NCBI GenBank assembly: GCA_029204225.1 | Contig: CM055098.1 | Location: 48,570,088 to 48,634,087 of the forward strand | Source: Diphasiastrum complanatum | Lineage: Eukaryota; Streptophyta; Lycopodiopsida; Lycopodiales; Lycopodiaceae | Direction: 5' to 3' | Length of the DNA stretch: 64,000 nucleotides | Shown here: piece by piece, positions 1-12,086 of the stretch | How the letters are laid out: every line of letters starts with the position of its first letter | Numbering within the stretch: the first letter of the stretch is position 1 | The notes under the pieces: generated by a model | What the model was told of the DNA's origin: nothing | Databases searched by the model: none | The model's input: the letters and a program-made list of their open reading frames with translations, nothing else | Position numbers and translations under genes: made by a program

Positions 1-302
1 GGTTTCGTACTTATTAGGGATAAAAAAATTTAATTTTATCATTGAGGGAGAGTGTTAGAAATCAATGATAAACTTCATTGTTACTGTTTACGATGCACAT
101 TAATGTTGACAGCTGTTACCAGCTGTCAATAGCCGTAGGCTAGTCTATTAGTCTACCCTTAGGTTTTCTCTCTCTATCAGGGGTTTAGGGTTTGTTTGTA
201 CATTTTACATTCTGTATGAGTTAGTGTGATAGAGTGACAGTACATGTTCTTCTTCCGCCTTCTTGTGGTGAATGCTTGATGTTGCATATCTAATTCTTGA
301 CA
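1..302 (+). mobile_element. 3' end of an LTR retrotransposon (PPT plus candidate LTR)
   Basis: A purine-rich tract at about 42-52 (TTGAGGGAGAG) resembles a polypurine tract and is followed at 53 by TGTTAGAAATC, a typical copia LTR start. A plausible LTR end (TTCTTGACA) lies at 302, giving a short LTR of about 250 bp. No second copy is visible, because the element would continue off the left edge, so the boundaries are inferred from the TG...CA rule alone. The upstream 40 bases hold no recognisable RNase H code. Confidence 0.4.
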
Positions 303-308
303 AATCCT

Positions 309-692
309 ATGACTACGGATCCTATGGCTTGTCCCTATCGAAAGCTACAACAATATTTGATTGACATTACTTCACACCCAGCTGATTGGGTGCTAGATTT
401 ATTTCGTGATAGCGGTACTACTGGCATGTGTTGTTCAAAAAGACAAATGTTTTTGTTGTAGAGTTAGATTCTAGATTGAGTAGAATTTGTAAAAATGAGG
501 ATGATATTTCTCTCAGTTTTGATGGATGTGTTGGCGGAGGTGGGAAAGCTTACAAATGACAAAGACTCAGTCATATCCCTGTCGAAGGAACCACTTCCTC
601 TCACTAGTGGAAAAGTTGGTGACACAAGGGATTTTGCAGATGTCCTAGTCCAAGTTTATAATGTTTTGACTATTGAAGTAGTAGTTGACTAA
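309..692 (+). pseudogene. Broken fragment resembling an N4/N6 DNA amino-methyltransferase motif
   Basis: Reading from the ATG at 309 gives about 50 codons, including LIDITSHPADWVLDLF and then DSGTTG. This matches the order found near SAM-binding motif I of DNA methylase N-4/N-6 proteins: a leucine-rich LI..TS..GD stretch, VLD.F, then GSGTT. A stop at 459-461 ends the frame. After a frameshift the next frame reads VVELDSRLSRICK, which fits the usual continuation (an acidic residue at the end of strand beta-2 followed by a helix). The Gly expected before Ser in motif I is Asp here. No target recognition or catalytic DPPY/SPPY motif is visible, so this is at best a dead piece. The resemblance is by eye and could be chance. 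Confidence 0.33.
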
Positions 693-1369
693 GGCTCCTT
701 TAGAAAAAGAAAAAGATATTGACGATTTTTGGGTTGTCTAATGTACTTTATGTCATTATTATAAAAACTATGATCTTTTCATTTATATTTATCAAATATT
801 TGAGTCATGAGGTTCTCAAAATCAATTAAAGTTATTTAAAATTATTTGTACTAAAAAAATGTTTTTAATTGTTTTCTTACAATGTTATTTTTTTTATACA
901 TGGGTACGTTAAAATTTTATGGTGTTTTTTATATCACAGGAGACGGCTTATTGTCCATTTAATCCATGAGTTATCCAATATAAAAGAGCTTCATATGGAT
1001 TTTATGAAAGAGCTTTTAATCTAGTGTCTAGAATAGGGGGACCCCCACAAAGATTGGCCATAACAACACTTCCATAAAATCAAGGATCTCGAGTCAATTT
1101 AGCAGCACCAAAACAGAAGCAATGCCACAACATGAAGAGGCACTTCAATGACATGAGCCACGGAAATGATCTCATGATCTAGCAATCAATGAGTACTACA
1201 CAGCTTATGTTGCTCAACAACATAGGTGACATTTTCATTATAATCCTTGGGTTGTGGTGAAATCATCAAATTGCAAAATGTCTCCATAAATGCAAATACA
1301 CATTTTTTTGTCGTGAATGTGAATTGATATCTCCTCCGAATCCTTGCTTGATAGATGTGCTTGATCCTT
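693..1369. other. AT-rich stretch without a recognisable gene
   Basis: Low-complexity AT-rich DNA with no long open frame and no recognisable domain. It ends where copia homology begins abruptly at about 1370, so the copia element is 5' truncated here. Confidence 0.5.
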
Positions 1370-3043
1370 TGGGCTAGTTCCCACATGACATTGCAAAAGG
1401 ATTTTTTCTCAACTCTTGTACCTTTTGCAGGTTGTAAAAAGTCTATTCTAATAGCAAGTGATCAAGAATGTAGAATAGATGGAGTGGGAACTATTCCCTT
1501 AAGTCTTGGATCCTCTAAAAGAGTAGATCTTGATAATGTACTCTATGTTCCTACACTCACTAAGAATTTGTTAAGTGTAGGACAATTGACGGATGATGGC
1601 TTAGATGTCCATTTTAAGCAAGGTGTTTGCTCCATAATGATGAATAATATTTGCATCATAAAGGGATTCAAGCAAGGAAGGCTTTTTAAGCTAGATGCTA
1701 ATGTTTTTCTTGGAAGTGTGAACATGGCGAAGGAGGAGCTCAATCAAGTGGAGCTTTGGCATAAGAGGTTGGGCCACCCCAACTTCAAATTTATGGAGAT
1801 GCTATGCACCAAGGATCTTGCTCTCGGCCTTCCAAAGACACTCTCAAAGTGTGGAAAAAGTTGTGAAGCTTGTAGCCTCTTTTATCTATCTTTTATTGAT
1901 GATTACTCTAGATACACTTGGATTGAACTTTTGGATTCCAAAAGTAAAGTGTTTGAAGCTTTTGTTAAGTTCAAAACTCTAGTTGAAAATCAACTTGATG
2001 CTAGAATTAAAGTATTGAGGAGTGATAATGGTGGAGAGTATATCTCCACCAAGATGATAGAGTTTTGTGAATCCAATGGCATTAAGAGAGAACTTACATG
2101 TACTTATAGTCCTCAACAAAATGGAATAGCCGAGAGGATGAATAGAAAACTATGTGAGTGTGCTAAGGCTTTAAGGTTAGATGCATCTCTACCTAAGTCC
2201 TTTTGGGGAGAGGCTATTATTTGTGCAACTTATTTGTGTAATAGATTGCCACGTAAACCCATTGGAGGCATAACATCTTATGAGGCTCTATTTTGTAAGA
2301 AGTCGAATCTTAAAGATCTAAGAATTTTCGGATCTACTTGCTATGTTTTTCAAGCATTAGATATAAGAAAAAAGGATGATCCTACTTCTATAAAGGGGAT
2401 CTTTGTTAGTTATGCTGAAAATAGCAAAGGATATAGAGTCTATAATCCAGTCACTAAAAAGATTTTAGTGAGTAGAGATGTTACTTTTGATGAATTTAAC
2501 TACTACAAGTTGAATGAGAAAGCTTCTAATCCATCTTATGTCAAGGATCTTGTAAGATTTGAGGAGGAGCCTACATGTGATCAAGGTCTTGAACATCCAT
2601 CTCAAGATCTGAGGACTCCAAGGAGATCTACAAGAAGGAAGGCCGAGCCCTCGAGGCTCACCTATGTTGGCAAAGGCGAACAAAGGGAAGATCTACATTC
2701 ACTTACCTCTTACACTTTTCTAACTTCTATGTTTCATGAGCCAAGTTGCTTTGAAGAAGCTATGGAGTCACAAAAATGGAGGGATGTCATGCAAAAGGAG
2801 TATGATGCTCTTATGGAGAATCATACATGGAAGCTTGTGGATCTTCCTCATGGAAGAAAGCCACTTAAGTGCAAATATATCTATAGATTGAAGTACAATC
2901 GAGATGGGAGCATCAACAAACACAAGGCAAGGCTAGTGGCAAAGGGGTTCTTGCAGACCAAGGGAGTAGATTTTGATGAAACTTTTGCTCCTGTTGCTAA
3001 GCTAGTTTCTATAAGGTTGATTATTTCTCTTGCAACTACTTGA
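1355..3043 (+). pseudogene. Copia pol, first part: protease tail, integrase, N-terminal RT
   Basis: A 562-codon open frame. After the protease remnant come the GAG-pre-integrase segment (LYVPTLTKNLLSVGQL), a zinc finger with H-x4-H and C-x2-C (WHKRLGHPNF, CEAC), and the integrase core with its second acidic residue in LRSDNGGEY and the third in AERMNRK. The piece that should lie between CEAC and FIDDYSRYTW, carrying the first catalytic Asp (usually in an H-x-D-x-C-G-P-M context), is absent, yet the reading frame stays open. This looks like an in-frame deletion of a few dozen codons near 1877-1890. The frame then enters the reverse transcriptase (KHKARLVAKGF, ETFAPVAK) and stops at 3043 where the next RT block is shifted. 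Confidence 0.8.
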
Positions 3044-4166
3044 TGTAACTAATGCATTTCTCAATGGATATTTGGAAGAGGAGATCTTCATGAGGCAACA
3101 CGAGGGCTTCGTCAAAGAAGATCAAGAGGAAAAAGTGTGTTTGTTGCTAAGAAGCCTTTATGGGCTTAAGCAAGCACCTAGAGTTTGGTACTCTGGGTTG
3201 AATACTTTCTTGAACTCTATTAAGTTTGTTGTAAGTGCTTATGATCCTTCTTTGTACTTAAGATTCAATGATGGTAAGATCATCATTCTCATTTTGTATG
3301 TTGATGACATTATCCTTAGTGGAAATGATTATGATGGTATACAAGAAGTGAAAGTAGCATTGTTTAGGGAGTTTAAGATGGTGGATCTTGGTAATCTTCA
3401 TTTCATATTAGGAATAGAAGTTTCAAGAGGCAAGGATTTGAGTTTTATTTGTCAATCCAAATATGCTTCTTCTATCTTAGAAAAGTTTGAAATAAAAGAT
3501 TGTAAAGGAGTAGAAACTCCTACGGAGCAAAATGTAAACGTTTCCAATAATGATGATGAAGCATCCTTTGAGGACATCACACTATATAGGAGACTTGTAG
3601 GCTCCTTGATCTATCTTACTATAACTAGGCCTTATCTAAGTTATAGTGTAGGTAAACTAAGCCAATCTATGCAAAATCCATTGGTTTGTGATTGAAAAAA
3701 TGCAAAAAGGGTGTTGAGGTACATCTTGGCTACCAAGAACTTTGGCATTTTATATAATGGATCTAATCTTGCCTTAAGGGCATATTCGGATGTTGATTTT
3801 GCAGGTGATAAGGTGGATAGGAGGTCCACAAGTGCTTTTGTTACCTTCCTTTGCAATGGCATAGTGTCTTGGTTTTCCAAAAAGCAAGATACTATTTCTC
3901 TATCTTCAACCGAATCGGAATACAAGGCACTAACATCCACAACAAAGGAGATCCTATGGTTGAAGAGGCTTTTGGTGGAGTTGCAAGTCATGGAGGCCAA
4001 GGAGCAGCCAATAATATTTTGTGACAACCAATCAAGCCAAGCATTAGCAACCAATCCCACATTCCATGCAAAGAGCAAGCACATAGAGATTGCTCACCAT
4101 TTTGTGAGGGAAAAGGTTCAAGCAAAGGAGATCAAGCTACATCATGGGTTTCATTTATCAAGTTAA
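3030..4166 (+). pseudogene. Copia pol, second part: RT palm and RNase H
   Basis: The RT continues from LDVTNAFLNGYLEEEIF, with LYGLKQAPRVWY and the catalytic YVDD (codons at about 3297-3308, LYVDDIILSG). Residues normally found between the ...LIISLAT block and LDVTNAF are missing, which explains the frameshift. The frame ends at a TGA (3693-3695) in the place of Trp and then continues in frame as RNase H to 4166, with YSDVDFAGD, SLSSTESEYKAL and DNQSSQALATNP. The end diverges after KLHHG, so the last 20 or so RNase H residues are lost. Confidence 0.82.
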
Positions 4167-4226
4167 GATCAGCCTTAGGAGTTGTAGATAGATGTACTAT
4201 AGTTGTATCATGTAAAAATTGAGGAG

Positions 4227-4800
4227 TGCTAGAATTAAGCAATTTAATTAGCTTTCATTTGAGTCTAATATGACATCTTCTAAATTATAGGAGTTAGGTC
4301 CTAGATTGTAGGAATCTAGAAGGTCAACACAAACCACCAATGGATGATGTGGCCCACTTGATAGATCTTATCCAAAGTGGATATGGATGAGTACAATGAG
4401 CTGTCCCACACGTGCTGGATGCAGCTTAGAGAGAGATTATGATGATTTTGTACTTGATCCATGATGGATCCATTATTGAGCTAATGATGAGAAACATTGG
4501 TTTGTGAAACAATCTTGATGTTTACACTCTCTTAAGCACTTTCATTGTGGATGAATGCTAAGTAAATGTTTAGTAAACTATTTCTCTGTTATCAGTCGTA
4601 CAGTAGCTGTACTTCACACGTGTGAAGTCGTGGGTCATCATTTTTTATTGTTCTTGCTTGGAAACACAAAGATTGTCAAGTAGAAGCTAGATTTGGAAGC
4701 TAGTCTTGATATAGATCACGATTCCAAGCTACCAATCACTCTTTGTGATCATTTGTAGATTAAATTCAATCCTTCACTCTGAAATTTGACAAATCTTTCA
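4227..4800 (+). repeat. 3' LTR of the copia element
   Basis: It follows a purine tract (AAAATTGAGGAG, 4215-4226) and starts TGCTAGAATTAAGC. A candidate end is TCTTTCA at 4800. No matching 5' LTR is present in the window, so the right boundary is uncertain by tens of bases. Confidence 0.45.
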
Positions 4801-5569
4801 CTTGGTTTCAACAAAGATGAACTCATTGAAGACATTTAAAGTGAAGAAAACTCAAAAAATGATGAACAATAAATGTTGCTACACACTCTCAATAGGATCC
4901 AATAATGAAGTGCTATCTCCTCCTATGAAAGATCTTGCAACTACTTGTGAATTGATTCTCACTAGCTACTCAAATCTCTCTAAAACAAGATCTATTTCAC
5001 ATCAAATGATGGACAATAGAAAAAGTTAGGATCATTTACTCTTAGCACATGTGAAATACACTAAGTAACCAAATTTGACTCAAACTCAATGATATTGCAT
5101 GAAACAAGTTGGCTATGATCTCAAAACAATGTCTAGATCACTTATAGATGAGATTGGTAACCATACAACTGTGAACAGAGATCAAACAAGCAATCTCTTG
5201 ACCAAACCAAATGTGTCCACCCAGGTCTAGGTGCCCTACCTAACCCTCTTCAAAAGCTTATAACTTTTGATTGGCTCAACCAAATGGAATGAAACTGATT
5301 GCATCAAAAACTAGACAAAAACAGCTTCAGAACAAGCTATCAAGCAAGATAAAAGGATCAAGCATGAGAGAGAACTCTCAATCTGAACACACGTGTTTGA
5401 GCACCTGATTCCGTTCAGTACCAGGTCACACCCAATCAATGCCCTATTGATCTCTTTTGATCCAAAATTAGACAAGATAGCTAGGAAAATGGGTCTTGAC
5501 AATTTCTAGCTCAAGATTGATGAAAAGCTTTCACTTAAATGGATCAAAATGCATGGTAACCTTAGGTAG
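4801..5569 (-). other. Leader-like internal region of a minus-strand LTR element
   Basis: This stretch lies downstream (in minus orientation) of the primer binding site at 5570-5581. It holds only small open frames in either direction (for example 63 codons on minus, 5311-5502), none recognisable as gag. It may be the untranslated leader of a truncated or non-autonomous LTR element. Confidence 0.35.
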
Positions 5570-5581
5570 GCTCTGATACCA
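5570..5581 (-). other. tRNA-iMet primer binding site (minus strand)
   Basis: The reverse complement reads TGGTATCAGAGC, the standard plant copia primer binding site complementary to the 3' end of initiator methionyl-tRNA. It lies 1 bp from the LTR end at 5583. Confidence 0.7.
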
Positions 5582-5582
5582 T

Positions 5583-6236
5583 GTCAAATTAACACGTGTG
5601 GACTGACCACATGTACTTGTGATCTCCTAAGGTGTGTAGATGCACCAAGATCAAGACTAGATTGAGATTCAAGATCTACCTTTGATTCTATGGCAAAAAC
5701 ACACTACTACATGCATTCAATCACTTCCAACTCTCACTCACACATGTGGGAAGTATCCAAAAATTATTCTAAGTAAAAACAAGCTGCTCTCCTCGGGTAG
5801 AGAGAGAAAAAATCATCATGAGCTCTCAGGTAGAGAGAGAAAGCTAGAAAATCCTAACACTCAAAATCCACTCAATCTCTAAATCAATTAGATCCAAATG
5901 AGAAGTACAATTATACTAGTAGATCCACGAGCTACCACAATGCTTAACTATAATTGGACCACACTTTTGCCACCTCTTAATCCTATTGCACCATTTATCC
6001 ATTCACCTCTAAATTCTATTGGACCATTTTCAAGCAAATCTCAAATTCTATTGGACCTCTCAAGGTTCCACCTCTAAATCCTATTGTACCACTTAAATTT
6101 CATCAAACAAAAGTATTACACTTGTCTACACTCTAATTGGCACGAGTTTAGCCTCTTACTCTATTTTGGCTAAATAGTGGCATTACAAGTGGAAATGGAT
6201 AATTTGCCATTTATGCCAAATTTGGTCCTATCAACA
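5583..6236 (-). repeat. 5' LTR of a minus-strand LTR retrotransposon
   Basis: Read on the minus strand it begins TGTTGATAGGACC (at 6236) and ends TAATTTGACA (at 5583), a proper TG...CA unit of about 654 bp that abuts the primer binding site. The partner 3' LTR was not found to the left, so the element is truncated or was interrupted by the plus-strand copia element. Confidence 0.55.
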
Positions 6237-6302
6237 TCCTACACCTAGATGCTTGATATAAAAAACATAAGACCCCTATATCTAACATAGATAATCTTTT
6301 TT

Positions 6303-8360
6303 CAATTCTTCACAGCTGCTCCATCATGGTTGATGGGTGGACTGATCGTCGTAGACGTCCACTCATCAACCTCATTGTTTCCAGCTGCTACGGTTCCTTG
6401 TTCCTCCGCAGCATCGATGCCTCTGAGGCAGGGAGAGTGCACACGGCCGAGTACATCTAGGCATCATCCGCACGGCGGTAGAAAAGGTTGGGCCACAGCG
6501 CATTGTCCAGGTAAATTTTTTTTCATTAGTTGCTTGATACAAATGTTTCAATAGTTTTCGATTGATTGCAATGTGTTTTCAAGTTGTGCATTAATTGTAT
6601 CAACTAATCGCGATAGGTTGTGACGGACAATGCGTCCAACTGTTGCAGTATGGGGGAGCTTCTTATGACAGAGTACCCCTCCATTGTGTGGACTCCATGT
6701 GCCGCACACTCACTGGACCTCCTCTTGCATTCCATCGGGTGCATGCCTTGGGTCAGTGAGATTCTCACGAGGGCACTTGCGGTTGTGGACTTCGTCACAT
6801 GCAAGCGCCGCACCACCGCCCTTTTTCGCACATTCAGCAGGTAAGATGCTACTTTATTTTTTGGCTCGTTCAAGATGCTTCTTATTTTTTCGCTCGTTCC
6901 GTGTGTGCCTCTCATTCTGTTTGTCAATGCAGGCTCGACTTGAAGAAGCCCACTCGCACCTGCTTCACCTTTCAGTTCATCATGCTTGAGAGACTACACA
7001 AGCTCAAGGGTGATTTGCGGCGCATGGCTACTTCTGCAGAGTTCACAGCCATGGACCTGTCCACGACCCCATAAGGCTTGGCCTTCCATGAGATCCTCTT
7101 CATGGAGCCTTTCTGGGTTGATGTGCAGCAGCTCATGGACGTCATGCACCCCATCTACTATGTTCTGAGACTCGTTGATCACGAGGGGTGCACGATGGGC
7201 TTCCTATACGAGTTCATGGACCGCATAGGCGGGTCCCTCACGCAATCGTGTAATTGTTGCCTCCACATGGTATGGTCCACAGGTTGCAGCCTTTTAGGCA
7301 GTTGTGGCGGCAATGATGGGATAAGTTTCACCGGCCCATTCACAATGTGGCCCACATATCGCATCCGTTGTTTCAGAGTCAGAGGTAGTACGACGATGCA
7401 GAGCTGCGTGCGAACTGGTTCTCATACATCTGCCTCCTCAGCAGCAACACTGGTATCCACAACAGGCTTGAGGAGCAGAGGCTGAGTTACAGGTAAACTC
7501 TTGCTCTATCATTTGCTTTCGTTCGCTCAATTTTCCTGCGCAGGCTCAATTGTAGTCACGCGTAGCGCTGCTTAATTTCAGGCACTGTCTGGGGCTGTTT
7601 AGTGAGGACCTTGCACGTGTTCGAGAGAATAGGCTTATGCTTGTATCATGCTGGGATAGCTACGGCGTTGGACGGTCAGTCCTTTTACAGGTGTGTTATC
7701 TAATCTCATTCATCCAACCAATCTTTGCATTGTCTCTATAGGGTCGGGACTCACGAACATGGTTGCCAATAAATGCAGGATTGGTCTACTTGCGTGTGCG
7801 AGCGAAACTGGTCAGCGTCAAGCCTTGTTCACACGAACAGGCGGAACCGCCTCACGACTGAGCGATGCAATGACTTGGTGTACTGTAACACCAACATCAG
7901 GGTGGTTCGACGCATCGCGGACAGCATGAGAGCAGGAGGCGTACGCTCCCTACTATTGCAAATATATGTCTATGCTCTATCGTTTACTCTCTTATTAGTT
8001 TAAGACAATCAGTTTAATGCCCTCACGATTGCTTCGGCTATTCTCACGAATGATTGACCTGTGTAGGTCAATCCCGATGATTGCCTTGTTCCAGCGGCTG
8101 AGCCAGAGGTTGATCCAGAAGAGGCCACTCGGCGTGCTCTGCGGGGTGATCCTGAGGATGATTCTGACACCGAAAAGCCTACCCCCCTCCCTGTTGACAT
8201 TCCATTGCCCTCCTCCTATGATGAGCCCACATATGATTTCGACGAGACGGTCAACATTGCAAGGGATGGTCCACGTGCCCCACCCAGTACTCCCGCTACA
8301 CGCCCCCTTTCAGATGATGATTGGTCAAAGTTTGCGAGGGAGACAGAGGCTGCCACCTAG
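6303..8360 (+). pseudogene. hAT-superfamily transposase relic (DUF659 and hAT dimerisation domains)
   Basis: Domains in order: DUF659 start MVDGWTDRRRRPLIN (6325 onward), then VVTDNASNCC and CAAHSLDLLLHSIG, then RWHKFHRP-like DKFHRPIHNVAH (about 7320), and a hAT C-terminal dimerisation block CERNWSA...RNRLTTERCNDLVY (7779-7925). Homology resumes cleanly across splice-like gaps: introns at about 6511-6616, 6841-6932 and 7493-7581 have GT...AG ends, and another probably ends at 7778, so this was an intron-bearing transposase gene. It is dead. There is a frameshift near 6460, and there are in-frame stops at 7072-7074, about 7313 and 7387. After 8067 an acidic, proline-rich tail typical of these proteins ends at 8360. 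The region is more GC-rich than its surroundings. No terminal inverted repeats or 8-bp target duplication were identified. Confidence 0.75.
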
Positions 8361-8734
8361 AGACAGATTGCGTAGAGACGACTCAAAGCATCACAGGCAG
8401 TCGGTTCTTCCTAGAGACCCCCTCGTGGCAGAGGGAGACCCCCAGGCAAGAGTGTACCACAGAGACTTGGAGGAGTCCCAGATGCCTCCAGACTCCCAGG
8501 CAGACTTTGTATTTGACACCCCTATAGATGCATCTAGCACGTAGGGGCATGATTTTTTTAGCACAGACTTGTAGATACTGATACACACAAACTATCATGT
8601 ATATTGGCATCAGATGAGATGTATATATTTTTTTACAGTTTATTCGTGTCATGGCTAATTTATCATGGTTGCTTACAAATGGTTAGCTCTGTGAAATTTG
8701 AATGATAAGTTAGAAATGGTTTGATCCGTGCAAG

Positions 8735-8886
<152 letters not shown>

Positions 8887-8990
8887 GACCAGCACATCTT
8901 CATGTCTCTCATAATATCTGCATCATGTTCAACCATTGAACATAACACGCTAAACCCGACACCCTAACAAATGGCACAGTTAACATAACA

Positions 8991-9010
8991 CCCTAAACCC
9001 TAAACCCTAA
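8991..9010. repeat. Short interstitial telomere-like tract
   Basis: CCCTAAA occurs almost three times in a row (8991-9010), matching the plant telomere unit. Degenerate CCCTAA and CCCGACA words lie just before it (8953-8992). Too short to be a functional telomere. Confidence 0.7.
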
Positions 9011-9189
9011 CAAATCATCATAAACCCACAACCCCACAGCCATAACCAAAAAACAAGCCACAACCATAATCATCATAACCACAGCCATAAACATCATTGT
9101 GTCGTAGGCATTGCACCACACGTATGTGCACATTCAGCATCAAAGCAGCACTTGTGTAGCATACACTTAAACTTGTGTAGAATGCATTA

Positions 9190-9900
9190 ATGGTCCAAGA
9201 ACACAATCCACAGGTTCGTGATCCCGATACGAACCCAAGGGATCGAGTCTGGCTCGATTCGGGTATCGTTTGGTCAAAATGGCCCTTCAATGGGAGAGAA
9301 ACGCAATTGACTAAATGGACTAGTTTTGTAGCTTTCCGTCCGACGGCCTCGTTTCTTCAAACGGGATCCGTCTCAGGTGCCCTCTGTTTCGGCCAATGGA
9401 CAACCTCGATAGGAACCTGTCGGAACAGACAGGACGAGGAAACGACCGACGCGGTCAACCTGGAACGTCCTCCCGTCCGAAGTTCGGCGTTGAACAGGGC
9501 TTCAGGGACACTTTGTGAGGGACGGGAATTGAAAACATTTGGAATCGACAAAAATGGCCCAGGAATACAATCCACAGATTCGTGATCCCGATACGAACTC
9601 AAGGGACCGAGCCTGGCTCAAATCGGGTATCGTTCGGTCAAAATGGCCCTTCGACGGGATAGAAACGCAATTAGGTCAAGCGAAATGGACTAGTTTTGCA
9701 ACTTTCCGTCCGACGGCCCCGTTTCTCCAAACGGGATCCGTTTCACGTGCCATCTGTTTCGGCTAGTGGACAACCACGATAGGAACCTGTGGGAACAGAC
9801 AGGAGGAAGAACGGACGGACGGACGGCCCAAAACGTCCGTTCGAAGTTCGACGTTAAACAGGGCTTCAGGGACACTTTGTTCGGTCGGGACCTGGAAACT
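9190..9900. repeat. Tandem duplication of a ~364-bp GC-rich unit
   Basis: Two direct copies run from about 9190 and 9551. Shared landmarks such as CGTGATCCCGATACGAAC sit exactly 364 bp apart (9217 and 9581). The copies differ by scattered substitutions and a short insertion (GGTCAAGCG) in the second. Neither contains a recognisable protein. They are markedly richer in CG dinucleotides than the flanks. Confidence 0.9.
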
Positions 9901-9986
9901 AGGAGATGTTTCAGAGTCCCCGTGTTGGTATGCAAAATTTTGACAACATATTGCAACGTGTTGAAGTTGTGCCATAATTAAATTAG

Positions 9987-10292
9987 TAAGCTGTTGAAGT
10001 TCATCCGGGGACAAACCGATCTTATCAACCGAGACATAGTAGTGTGTAGGTCTTGTGGTTCCCTGTAGTGAATGACACAATTTTGCATAAGTAATTAGTA
10101 AGCTGTTGAAGTTCATCCGAGGAGAAACCGATCTCATCAACCGAGACATAGTAGTGTGTAGGTCTTATGGTTTCCTGTAGTGATTGACACAATTTTGCAT
10201 AAGTACTTAGTAAGCTGTTGAAGTTCATCCGGAGAGAAACCGATCTCATCATATAAGACATAGTAGTGTGTAGGTCTTGTGGTTCCCTGTCT
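9987..10292. repeat. 112-bp tandem repeat, nearly three copies
   Basis: Units begin TAAGCTGTTGAAGTTCATCC at 9987, 10099 and 10211, the third being partial. Period 112 is not a multiple of three, so the long minus-strand open frames across it are not evidence of a protein repeat. Confidence 0.93.
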
Positions 10293-10293
10293 T

Positions 10294-10401
10294 GAGAGCT
10301 TGTCACTCTTCTGGTGAGCATTGATTTCCCCCAGAGACTGTAAACCTGAGAGCTTGTCACTCTTCTGATGAGCGTTCACCTCTCCCAAATCCTCTGGTGA
10401 G
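10294..10401. repeat. 54-bp tandem repeat, about two copies
   Basis: GAGAGCTTGTCACTCTTCTG occurs at 10294 and 10348, and a weaker TCTGGTGAGCATTAAC echo follows. It directly abuts the truncated third 112-bp unit, so the two arrays are joined. Confidence 0.85.
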
Positions 10402-10897
10402 CATTAACTTCTTTGAGACAATCACTGATGCACTCTAAATCAGTAATCTATTTGCCATGCAAACCAGCATCTTCACTCCAAACCTCTTTCAGATCTTCCT
10501 TTACCGTGTTTTTTGAGCTTAGTTCCCAATGAAGGTTCGTAATAATTTATGAACTGCTCATTAGTCATCGTTGTTTGGTAATATCTCAGTTATGGAAGGC
10601 ATGGGCAGTGGTTAGGTGTGTTGCAAAAAAGTTTAGGCACCTTTTTCCTTTTTTTTAACAAGAGGGAGCAGGTGGGTGCCAGACACCCTCTGATAATTGA
10701 TTCCGGGAGGAGGTAGGGGGAGGAAAATTGTTTTTATTTCATTTTGGGGATGTGATAGTGAGGGGAGGGGGCTTTTTTTTTTTTTTTGAAAAAAAAAATT
10801 TGAAAAATGTCGGATGCATCCGGACCCGGACACACCCCTGAGGCGTCCACGTCCGGACACGGGCGTGGACGCGCATCCGCGCCCAAGGTCCGCTTCC

Positions 10898-12086
<1,189 letters not shown>

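Larger units (their letters stand above)
1370..4800 (+). mobile_element. 5'-truncated, decayed Ty1/copia retrotransposon
   Basis: The order is protease tail, GAG-pre-integrase zinc finger, integrase, reverse transcriptase, RNase H, polypurine tract and LTR, which is diagnostic of Ty1/copia. Gag, the 5' LTR and the protease DSG active site are missing; homology starts at WASSHMT, just after where DSGA should be. The pol frame is broken by an internal deletion in the integrase, a frameshift with a small deletion in the RT at about 3030-3045, a TGA at 3693-3695 where Trp is expected, and loss of the RNase H tail. The element therefore cannot encode its own transposition. Confidence 0.85.

Noticed and set aside
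8067-8544. Long frame after the hAT domain as a separate gene
   Set aside because: The acidic frame ending at 8360 fits the transposase C-terminal tail; the other frame is a shifted reading of the same DNA.
9987-10292. Possible CRISPR-like array
   Set aside because: The 112-bp units abut each other with no spacers, and the context is a plant nuclear genome.
10025-10388. Minus-strand frames with a repeated DELQQLTNYLCKIV motif
   Set aside because: The motif arises from a 112-bp period that is not a multiple of three; no start or domain supports a gene.
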